5,676 nt of DNA from Acidobacteriota bacterium (GTDB lineage: Bacteria; Acidobacteriota; Blastocatellia; RBC074). Positions 1-4,849 of the stretch are shown here, piece by piece. The stretch covers positions 1 to 5,676 of the forward strand of contig JABFSD010000969.1 of NCBI GenBank assembly GCA_013140935.1, written 5' to 3'. Positions within the stretch are counted from its first letter, which is position 1. Every line of letters begins with the position of its first letter. The notes beneath the pieces were generated by a model. That model had not been told where the DNA came from. It made no database searches and was given only the letters and a program-made list of their open reading frames with translations. The translations under genes and the position numbers were made by a program.

Positions 1-1
1 G

Positions 2-394
2 GCGTTGGTGCTGGCGGCGATTGGTTTGTCAGGCGTGCTGGGTTACGCCGTGACGCAGCGGACGAGCGAGATCGGCATTCGCATGGCCCTGGGCGCGCAA
101 GCGCGTGACGTATTGCGTATGGTCATTGGGCAAGGGATGAAACTCGTCGTGCTGGGCATAGGGTTGGGCGGCGCGGGCGGTTACGCGCTCAAGCGTTTGA
201 TCGAAAGCCGTCTCAGCGACCGACGTTCGCTGTGGTTTCAACTTTCAGAAATGCTTTACGGCGTGAAAGCGACTGACCCGTGGATGTTTGCGCTGGTGGC
301 GGGTTTGTTGCTGTTGACGGCGTTGCTGGCGTGCTGGCTGCCCGCCCGTCGTGCTTCGCGGGTTGATCCGCTGGAGGCGTTGAGGCACGAATAA
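2..394 (+). CDS. ABC transporter permease, FtsX/MacB-like family, C-terminal part (5' end outside window)
   Basis: This is the tail of an integral membrane permease of the MacB/FtsX type, probably one of the large acidobacterial permeases that pair with a LolD/MacB-like ATPase in efflux or lipoprotein/peptide export. The visible 130 codons start inside a membrane helix ([16 protein letters not shown]), followed by the family's cytoplasmic loop signature [13 protein letters not shown], which contacts the ATPase. A second hydrophobic segment follows ([16 protein letters not shown]), then a last helix ([18 protein letters not shown]) and the classic terminal motif [18 protein letters not shown]. 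The frame is open to the left edge, and the apparent TTG at position 5 is an internal Leu codon, not a start. The stop is TAA at 392-394. The family is clear; the transported substrate cannot be told from this fragment. The gene converges on the transglycosylase gene downstream. Confidence 0.9.
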   Translation, partial: ALVLAAIGLSGVLGYAVTQRTSEIGIRMALGAQARDVLRMVIGQGMKLVVLGIGLGGAGGYALKRLIESRLSDRRSLWFQLSEMLYGVKATDPWMFALVAGLLLLTALLACWLPARRASRVDPLEALRHE

Positions 395-415
395 AATCGC
401 TAAGGAACGGCTCGT

Positions 416-550
416 AAATTACGATGCCATTTCACCGCCGAGGCGCAGAGGTCTCGCAGAGTTTACGCAGAGGAGGAAGAAAAAGGCTCTTCTCTCTTTC
501 TCTGCGCAAACTCTGCGAGACCTCTGCGCCTCGGCGGTGAATCGTGATTT
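416..550. repeat. Long inverted repeat (41-bp arms, 40/41 match) forming a large hairpin
   Basis: Bases 431-471 are the reverse complement of 501-541 with a single mismatch (A465 against C507), around a 29-base purine/pyrimidine-rich centre. The stem extends outward through 416-425 against 541-550 (9/10) after a 5-base bulge. Each arm contains short repeats of the CGCAGAG type. The element lies in the convergent gap, starting 21 bases after the permease stop and more than 100 bases beyond the transglycosylase stop, so it could end transcription from either side. From memory, similar GCAGAG-rich repeats are dispersed in several environmental bacterial genomes; I cannot check copy number here. 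Confidence 0.9.
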
Positions 551-593
551 GGCAGTTTAATTTTCAAGTCAATCCTAAATAACCGTCACGTAG

Positions 594-653
594 AAAAGCG
601 GGAACAGCAAAATGAATTCGCAAGAAGTGCATTCATTTTTCTGCCCCGCTTTT
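594..653 (-). terminator. Nested hairpin, candidate terminator of the lytic transglycosylase gene
   Basis: An outer stem pairs 594-602 (AAAAGCGGG) with 645-653 (CCCGCTTTT). Inside it a perfect 9-bp stem pairs 609-617 with 631-639 around a 13-base loop. Read on the minus strand, the structure begins 15 bases after the transglycosylase stop codon, and its GC stem runs into TTTTCT, which resembles a Rho-independent terminator. The big interrupted loop is atypical, so the role is inferred. Confidence 0.45.
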
Positions 654-668
654 TCTGCCCGCCAAAGT

Positions 669-1436
669 TTATTTGCCGCTCGAAAGCGGGGAAACCTGCA
701 AGCCGAAATCTGCCGGATGTTCGCCGATGATGGCGGCGGCGATCAGATTGGGCGTATAAAACAGCCCCTCTTTGCCGAGCGTGCCTTGCGCTTCGCTCAA
801 CGCGCATACGCCACAGGCAGCCGCGCGTGCGTTCGTGACGTTGGTGAGCATTTTGTCTACGGCGGTTTCGCCCTGGTTATAAGACAGCAAACTCAGCCAC
901 ACATCGCCGGCGAATTTGTTTTGCAAGCCCGCCAGATAACGCGCCGCCGCGTCAGCCGCTTTCGCCGGATCGTTGCGTTCGGCGGACGTAATGCCGAAAC
1001 GTACAGCGGTCTGTTCCAGAAACTGAAACATCCCTGACGAACCCGCTTCGCTGGTCATTTCGTTGCGAAACTCCGATTCCATGAAAGGCAGATAAATGCC
1101 GATGAGCGGCGCTACGTTGCGGGCTTGAAAGGCTTGCGCAAAGGTCGGCGCGAATTTAGCGCCGCGTTCCATCACGAAGCGCAGGTCTTCCTTTCCGGCT
1201 ACGCCTTGCGCGCCCGTGCCGATGCGCTTGGCATAAGCCTCAACGCGCGCCGTGACGAGCGCAAGATAGGCGGGCGAAAATTCAACCGTGCGTCCGCCGA
1301 TGATTGCGCTGAGTTGTTGTGCCTTCGCCTTGACGTAGCCCTGTTTCCCGGCGGCGTCGAGTTGTTGATAAGTTTGCGCGTGCGCCGTAGCCGCGAGTGA
1401 CAAGCCCAGCAAGGCTAGTAAAAAAAGTTGTTTCAT
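669..1436 (-). CDS. Secreted lytic transglycosylase, MltD/Slt-type (GH23 fold)
   Basis: Predicted 255-residue exported muramidase that cleaves the MurNAc-GlcNAc bond of peptidoglycan to give 1,6-anhydro ends. A signal peptide is plain (MKQLFLLALLGLSLAATAHA, cleavage before Gln). The catalytic domain spans roughly residues 100-240: MESEF with putative catalytic Glu120, then GSSGMFQF (132-139), SYNQGETAV (185-193, matching the AYN-x-GE motif of the family) and YTPNLIAAAII (227-237, matching the MltD Y-V-P-K motif). No LysM repeats are present, so it is shorter than MltD itself. A Cys pair (C208, C211) sits in an insert before the last motif. The start at 1436 is preferred because GGAGG at 1446-1450 lies 9 bases upstream; the in-frame ATG at 1445 directly abuts that GGAGG and would be poorly spaced. 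It is transcribed divergently from the beta-lactamase-fold gene. Confidence 0.9.
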   Translation of the reverse strand: MKQLFLLALLGLSLAATAHAQTYQQLDAAGKQGYVKAKAQQLSAIIGGRTVEFSPAYLALVTARVEAYAKRIGTGAQGVAGKEDLRFVMERGAKFAPTFAQAFQARNVAPLIGIYLPFMESEFRNEMTSEAGSSGMFQFLEQTAVRFGITSAERNDPAKAADAAARYLAGLQNKFAGDVWLSLLSYNQGETAVDKMLTNVTNARAAACGVCALSEAQGTLGKEGLFYTPNLIAAAIIGEHPADFGLQVSPLSSGK

Positions 1437-1445
1437 ACGTTGCAT

Positions 1446-1450
1446 CCTCC
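1446..1450 (-). promoter_or_regulatory. Shine-Dalgarno GGAGG deciding the transglycosylase start
   Basis: On the minus strand GGAGG is followed at once by ATG (1445-1443) and, nine bases on, by a second in-frame ATG (1436-1434). The normal 5-10 base spacing favours the second ATG, which also gives a cleaner signal peptide beginning Met-Lys. Confidence 0.75.
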
Positions 1451-1464
1451 AAAAGGTATTCTTT

Positions 1465-1511
1465 AGACTGGTGACAGACTGGTGACAGACTGGTTATGAC
1501 AGACTGGTTAT
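1465..1511. repeat. Short tandem repeat, 4 units of AGACTGGT(GAC/TATG)
   Basis: AGACTGGTGAC occurs at 1465-1475 and 1476-1486. A 14-base variant AGACTGGTTATGAC occupies 1487-1500 and a last partial unit AGACTGGTTAT 1501-1511. The array sits 15 bases beyond the transglycosylase Shine-Dalgarno site, in its leader or promoter. It could be a set of binding sites or a slippage-prone tract; no regulator can be named. Confidence 0.85.
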
Positions 1512-1569
1512 GGATGTTACACCAAAACATTCGCCGTGAAAGTAAGGGCAAAAGCCTCCTCGCTTCTTC

Positions 1570-1668
1570 CCTGTTTCCGGCCTGTTTCCGGCCTGTTTCC
1601 GGCCTGTTTCCGGCCTGTTTCCGGCCTGTTTCCGGCCTGTTTCTGGCCTGTTTCTGGCCTGTTTCTGG
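1570..1668. repeat. 11-bp minisatellite, 9 tandem units of CCTGTTTCYGG
   Basis: Nine exact-length units occupy 99 bases: six copies of CCTGTTTCCGG (1570-1635), then three copies of CCTGTTTCTGG (1636-1668). The single C-to-T variant is confined to the three units nearest the beta-lactamase-fold gene, as expected if units spread by slippage or local duplication. The unit length is not a multiple of 3 and the array lacks stops on both strands, so it produces spurious open frames. It lies in the divergent intergenic region, 69 bases before the downstream start codon, and is likely variable in copy number between strains. Confidence 0.95.
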
Positions 1669-1727
1669 CACCATCAATGACTAACGCGACGTTTCTGTGA
1701 AGTAGACGGCACGGAAATAAAAATTTT

Positions 1728-1732
1728 CGAGG
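1728..1732 (+). promoter_or_regulatory. Ribosome binding site of the beta-lactamase-fold gene
   Basis: CGAGG ends 5 bases before the ATG at 1738. It is preceded by an AT-rich tract (about 1714-1727). This supports the chosen start. Confidence 0.55.
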
Positions 1733-1737
1733 TTTGC

Positions 1738-2568
1738 ATGCAACGGTTGGGGTTCTGGTTGGTGACATTGGGTTGGCTGTGCCTGACGGTTGAGGTAAGC
1801 GGTCAGTCTTTGCCTGCGTTACAGAAAAGTTTGTCGGGCTGGGATGCGGCTATTGTCATTCGTGAATTGCGCACGGGCGGTTTCGTTCGCTTGAATGAAG
1901 CGCGTTTGGCACAGGAGTTTCCGCCCTTCAACACGCTGGAAATACCGGTGGCCTTGGCGGCGCTCGAGACGCGCACGGTGCGCCACCTCAACGAAGTCAC
2001 GCCGTGGAATCGCTTGAAATATCCGCTGCCCGACCTCGCACACGAAGACCTTGCGCATTGGTCAGAAGACCATACGTTGCGTTCGGCCTTCACTGATTCG
2101 GTGCCCTGGTATTGGCAAGACGTAAGCGAACGCCTGGGCCCGGCGCGTTTGACGACTCACCTGCGCAAGTTCGCTTATGGCAATCAGCAACTGCCCGCCG
2201 ACTTGACGCAAGGCTGGCAAGACAACGCGCTGGCGATTTCTGCCGCAGCGCAAGCCGATTTTCTGACGGCGCTCGTCAATGAATCATTGCCTGTTAGCAG
2301 GTTCCAGCAACAACAACTCAAAACCTTGCTCTTGCGTGAAAGCGGCGACGGCTATCGCTATTACCTGAAAACCGGCGCGGGCTATTTGCAAAACGGAAAT
2401 TATCTCGGTTGGAGCATCGGTTGGCTGGAAACTTCGACAGGCGTTTATGTCTTCGCGCTGAATCTCACGCAGCGTGTGCCTGAAACCGCGCGCGATGCGA
2501 CTCGCTCTTTGCACAAACAGGTGCTGGCAGCGGCGGGCTATTGGCCGATGACGGACAACCACCCCTGA
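1738..2568 (+). CDS. Secreted class D beta-lactamase / BlaR-sensor-fold protein lacking the catalytic Ser and Lys (probable pseudoenzyme)
   Basis: A 276-residue protein with an N-terminal export signal (about 1-22, hydrophobic FWLVTLGWLCLTV), followed by a full-length penicillin-recognising domain of the OXA/BlaR type. Fold landmarks in order: RLAQEFPPF-NTLE-IPVALAALET (51-79) at the place of the OXA motif P-A-S-T-F-K-I-P; DSVPWYWQ (120-127), retaining Ser121 of the second motif; YGN at 147-149; Trp160, matching the OXA active-site Trp; and KTG at 211-213, followed by the GWSIGWLE and VYVFALNL strands. The nucleophile position is Asn65 and the normally carbamylated Lys position is Glu68, so the acyl-enzyme chemistry of a true beta-lactamase or BlaR sensor is not expected. 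The reading frame is otherwise intact and complete, which argues for a maintained non-catalytic role (ligand binding, regulation or scaffold; inference). It is divergent from a lytic transglycosylase, suggesting a peptidoglycan-related function. Confidence 0.85.
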   Translation: MQRLGFWLVTLGWLCLTVEVSGQSLPALQKSLSGWDAAIVIRELRTGGFVRLNEARLAQEFPPFNTLEIPVALAALETRTVRHLNEVTPWNRLKYPLPDLAHEDLAHWSEDHTLRSAFTDSVPWYWQDVSERLGPARLTTHLRKFAYGNQQLPADLTQGWQDNALAISAAAQADFLTALVNESLPVSRFQQQQLKTLLLRESGDGYRYYLKTGAGYLQNGNYLGWSIGWLETSTGVYVFALNLTQRVPETARDATRSLHKQVLAAAGYWPMTDNHP

Positions 2569-2860
2569 ATAAAAAAATTGGGGAGACGGACCCCACATCC
2601 CATCTCCCCTCTCTGCGGAACGGGCCAAATCCCCAGTGCAACCCATCCCGATCAGAGCCAATTTTTATTGGCAGCCCGCGACCTTCAAACCGACTTCTTC
2701 CCCACAAAGAATCCGGCTCAACTGCCGCGTTACGGCTGCCAATTCATTTACCAGCGCAAGATACAAAGCGAGCCTCAGACCGTCCATACGTATAACTACG
2801 CAATTTCACGCGCGAGATTTTTATGCGCACAGTGACACTCAAAAATGACGCGCACATACA

Positions 2861-2896
2861 CGAAAGGCTCCGTGGATTTTTCCACGGAGCCTTTCG
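2861..2896. terminator. Perfect 16-bp hairpin, terminator-like but without a long T tract
   Basis: Bases 2861-2876 are the exact reverse complement of 2881-2896 around a TTTT loop. The stem starts with A-rich and ends with T-rich bases (GAAAGGCTCC ... GGAGCCTTTC), the symmetric form seen in bidirectional terminators. The T run is only three bases and no further U tract follows on either strand. It is nearly 300 bases downstream of the beta-lactamase-fold gene, so it could be a late terminator or part of a mobile-element remnant. Confidence 0.4.
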
Positions 2897-3059
2897 GAAT
2901 GGGATTGACGATGATTCCCTGGACGGCGAAGTTGACGGGCCGCTCATCCACAAATTGTTGTCCCTGATGGCCGCCATCTATCCACGCTAATCCCCTTGAT
3001 GGCAGCGTCTCCCTCAAATGCAACAATTCATTTCTGAGCAGCCGGTCAACCCGCCCAAG
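2862..3059 (-). pseudogene. Possible decayed transposase fragment (IS5/DDE-like)
   Basis: The minus strand is open from just after a stop at 3060-3062 and reads VDRLLRNELLHLRETLP, then a short gap, then LAWIDGGHQGQQFVDE. This resembles the W-x-D-G-x-Y-x-G core around a catalytic Asp in IS5-like DDE transposases, preceded by a leucine-rich helix. No start codon with a ribosome site, no remaining DDE residues and no full-length domain are visible, and beyond about residue 45 the likeness fades. This is pattern recognition only; a chance open frame is quite possible. Confidence 0.25.
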
Positions 3060-3297
3060 CTACAGTCCGGGGAACGGTCTGGGGGAAAACTGATGAGTAC
3101 AGGACTCGGTTGTTGAGCGTCATTCTCAACTGCGTAAACTGAAGCGACGGGCAGCTTTCATCAAGCGCACCGCCACCTGTTTATTTCGACACCCTTCCCA
3201 ATCGCCGTCTGCCTCTAGTTAGCACCAAGCGCAATGCGATGAAGGGCGCTCAACAACCCAACCCTGACTCAGGTTTCCAAAGAACTCACCAAAAAAT

Positions 3298-3693
3298 TTA
3301 TACGCTGGCGATAAGCGAACGTTGCGACACTTGCTGAATCGCCGGTAAAAGATCGCTCGCCATCGTCATCTTATCCACGAACGCATCCGCGCCGGCTTGC
3401 AGCGTAGCGGCGCTGAATCCGAGCGGGTCGAGCAACGATAAAGCGATGATACCTACCTGGGGCAGCATCGTCCGCAACTGCGGAATGATTTGCAAGCCAT
3501 GTTCGTTCCGCAGGTGCAAATCCATCAAAATAAGATCGGGATGCAAGGTCGCCGCCAACAACAAACCATCCGCGCCGCCTTCGGCAGTGCCCGCCACTTC
3601 AATGCCGGGCAACGTCGCCAGAAAACGCGCCGCCAGATTTCGAAACACCAGATTGTCGTCCACGAGTAAAACTGAAATCGTGGATTTCACCAT
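3298..3693 (-). CDS. Stand-alone receiver domain (CheY-like response regulator)
   Basis: A 131-residue single-domain response regulator, presumably cytoplasmic, that accepts a phosphoryl group from a histidine kinase and acts through protein contacts, as it has no output domain. It retains the full REC active site: the acidic pair Asp12-Asp13 (LLVDDN), phospho-acceptor Asp58 in LILMDLHL, Ser86 in IIALS, and Lys108 in FVDK. The sequence resembles NarL-type receivers. The start is set at ATG 3693 (MVKSTISVLLVDDN) because REC domains begin just before the first beta strand and AAGG lies 9 bases upstream. The frame stays open to 3810, but those extra 39 codons cross a hairpin and look non-coding; a GTG directly before the ATG is the other candidate. 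The gene follows the NarL-type regulator on the same strand after a 355-base gap, so co-transcription is uncertain. Confidence 0.85.
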   Translation of the reverse strand: MVKSTISVLLVDDNLVFRNLAARFLATLPGIEVAGTAEGGADGLLLAATLHPDLILMDLHLRNEHGLQIIPQLRTMLPQVGIIALSLLDPLGFSAATLQAGADAFVDKMTMASDLLPAIQQVSQRSLIASV

Positions 3694-4048
3694 CACACAC
3701 CGCCTTGCCTTCGCTTCGTTAGGTTTACATGTCTTTATTTTCATTTCGAAGCAGGTGAGCGAACGCAATGCGTCGCTCACCTGCCCGAATTGGATTAGAG
3801 CGCTCCCCAACGCTCACATCCGGGCGACAGGGCGAGGTCGTCCCCTACCTCGCGCTCCCATCGGAGCCGTTAGAAAACCACAGAGCGTGCCATACGGCTC
3901 AGCGCCTCGCTCTGCGTGTTTGGTGTTCATCCGTCCAAACCGAAGCGCAGTTTACGCATGACTGCCGCACTTGAATATACGTAGCATTACGGTATTTCGC
4001 GGCAAATCTTACGAAACAAATTTTGGCAAACGAATTTTGGTTGTTGCG
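3694..4048. other. 355-bp structured intergenic region between the two response-regulator genes
   Basis: No gene is supported, but potential base pairing is dense. It includes a 12-bp hairpin at 3751-3784, a 7-bp stem 3832-3838/3847-3853 with an 8-base loop, and 3864-3870 paired with 3894-3900. In addition 3881-3887 can pair with 3908-3914 (crossing the previous stem) and 3912-3916/3946-3950 encloses 3918-3923/3935-3940. A near-repeat of 14 bases (4013-4026 and 4027-4040) lies close to the upstream regulator's stop. A 38-codon frame beginning Met-Asn-Thr-Lys runs on the minus strand from 3930 but has no visible ribosome site. The region may be a structured RNA, a leader of the lone receiver gene, or a mobile-intron remnant. 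Confidence 0.4.
3751..3784. promoter_or_regulatory. Perfect 12-bp hairpin upstream of the lone receiver gene
   Basis: GCAGGTGAGCGA (3751-3762) is the exact reverse complement of 3773-3784, and CGC/GCG inside the loop add three more pairs. It lies 57 bases upstream of the chosen receiver start. There is no T tract on either side, so a plain intrinsic terminator is unlikely; an operator or leader structure is equally possible. Confidence 0.5.
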
Positions 4049-4699
4049 TTATTGATCCAGCGGCAGGATGCCACGCTTGAGCGCAAACTTGACGAGTTCG
4101 GTGTGATTGGCGAGCGCGAGTTTGCGCATGAGATTGGCGCGATGGCCTTCGGCGGTGCGTGGACTGATGAATAAGCGTTCGGCGATTTCGGCGCTGGTGC
4201 GGCCTTCGGCGACGAGTTGCAACACTTCGCGTTCGCGGTTGGAAAGCGTTTCGTAAGGGTCTTCGGGCGCGTCATCCACTTTGCGCATGTAAAGTTCGAC
4301 TTCGCGTTCCGACAGCGGCGCGCTCAAGTACCGGCGTCCGGCGGCGACTTCGCGCACAGCGTGTACGAGATCGTTGGATTGCGCGTCTTTCAACACGTAA
4401 CCCGCCGCGCCGTTGCGCAGGGCTTCGACCACGTAAGCATCATTGGAATACATCGAGAGAATGACGACGCGCGTTTGCGGGGAAGCCTTCGCCACCTGGC
4501 GCGTCACTTCCAACCCATTCAAGCCCGGCATCATCACGTCGGTCACCAACACGTTGGGACGCAGGCGTTCGACCAGACGCACGGCCTGCAAGCCATCGCC
4601 CGCTTCGCCGACTAATTTGAACGTCGGTTCGGTTTCTAACAAAGCCCGTAAACCTTGCCTCACGATGTGGTGATCGTCTGCTAACACAATGGTAGGCAT
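4049..4699 (-). CDS. NarL/FixJ-family response regulator (REC + LuxR-type HTH)
   Basis: A 216-residue two-component transcription regulator. Residues 1-120 form the receiver: acidic pair Asp8-Asp9 (VLADDHHIVRQG), phospho-acceptor Asp54 in VLVTDVMMPGLNGLEV, Ser82 and Lys104 (YVLKDA). Residues about 148-213 form the GerE/LuxR helix-turn-helix, with TLSNREREVLQLVAEG, the recognition-helix region AEIAERLFISPRTAEGHR and a C-terminal dimerisation helix. All phosphorylation residues are intact and the length is normal for the family. AGGGAT about 9 bases before the ATG serves as ribosome site. It follows the hybrid kinase gene on the same strand, separated by 150 bases occupied mostly by a long inverted repeat. 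It is the likely cognate regulator of that kinase (inference from adjacency and matching NarX/NarL-type families). Target genes are unknown. Confidence 0.95.
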   Translation of the reverse strand: MPTIVLADDHHIVRQGLRALLETEPTFKLVGEAGDGLQAVRLVERLRPNVLVTDVMMPGLNGLEVTRQVAKASPQTRVVILSMYSNDAYVVEALRNGAAGYVLKDAQSNDLVHAVREVAAGRRYLSAPLSEREVELYMRKVDDAPEDPYETLSNREREVLQLVAEGRTSAEIAERLFISPRTAEGHRANLMRKLALANHTELVKFALKRGILPLDQ

Positions 4700-4733
4700 T
4701 GCATCTATCCCTTTTCTATCTCAAACAAAAAGA

Positions 4734-4847
4734 AATTAGACAGGATTCACAGGATTTTCAGGATTCACAGGATGGAGCGATAAGACAAACATCTCAACGT
4801 TCTCTTAATCCTGCGAATCCTGAAAATCCTGTGAATCCTGTCTAATT
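4734..4847. repeat. Long inverted repeat (40-bp arms, 39/40 match) between kinase and regulator genes
   Basis: Bases 4734-4773 are the reverse complement of 4808-4847 with one mismatch (A4767 against C4814), around a 34-base centre. Each arm is built of CAGGATT-type short repeats about 8-10 bases apart. Read on the minus strand, the structure begins two bases after the kinase stop and ends 34 bases before the regulator start, so any kinase-regulator transcript would carry it. The mismatch becomes a G-U pair in minus-strand RNA. From memory, AATCCTGTGAATCCTG-type repeats are dispersed in various bacterial genomes. Confidence 0.92.
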
Positions 4848-4849
4848 CA

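Larger units (their letters stand above)
2569..3297. other. 729-bp stretch without a convincing gene
   Basis: No frame here has both a good start and a recognisable protein. It contains a perfect 10-bp inverted repeat, ATTGGCAGCC at 2667-2676 against 2734-2743 (57 bases apart). It also holds the 16-bp hairpin at 2861-2896, a possible decayed transposase fragment on the minus strand (about 2860-3059), and a perfect 12-bp inverted repeat, GGTTGTTGAGCG at 3108-3119 against 3247-3258. The mixture suggests a scar of old mobile-element activity. Confidence 0.5.

Noticed and set aside
416..550. CRISPR array or phage attachment site
   Set aside because: The repeats form one inverted pair with short internal repeats, not evenly spaced direct repeats with unique spacers; no integrase or tRNA is nearby.
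612..1037. 141-codon plus-strand frame opposite the lytic transglycosylase gene
   Set aside because: Antisense shadow of a gene with clear catalytic motifs and signal peptide; its own translation shows no family features.
1496..1768. Open frames on both strands across the 11-bp array (PETGRKQAGNR-type repeats)
   Set aside because: They arise because the 11-bp unit lacks stops in its three frames; they have no ribosome sites or recognisable domains and overlap real genes or their control region.
2506..2517. Ser-x-x-Lys (S257-L-H-K260) as a replacement catalytic motif in the class D-like protein
   Set aside because: It lies in the C-terminal helix after KTG, where class D enzymes have no catalytic residues, so it cannot stand in for motif 1.
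1735..2568. True, active class D beta-lactamase (resistance gene)
   Set aside because: The nucleophile and the carbamylated lysine are both missing, so hydrolysis by the class D mechanism is not expected.
2603..2609. Terminator directly after the class D-like gene (GGGGAGA/TCTCCCC, 2580-2586 with 2603-2609)
   Set aside because: Only a 7-bp stem with a 16-base loop and no T tract; too weak to list as a terminator.
3694..3810. N-terminal extension of the lone receiver (39 more codons)
   Set aside because: It crosses a perfect 12-bp hairpin, has no good ribosome site at its first codon, and REC domains normally start at the MVKSTISVLLVDD position.
3446..3974. Plus-strand open frames opposite the lone receiver and the structured gap
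   Set aside because: One is antisense to the receiver and both run through paired hairpin arms; no ribosome site or recognisable protein.
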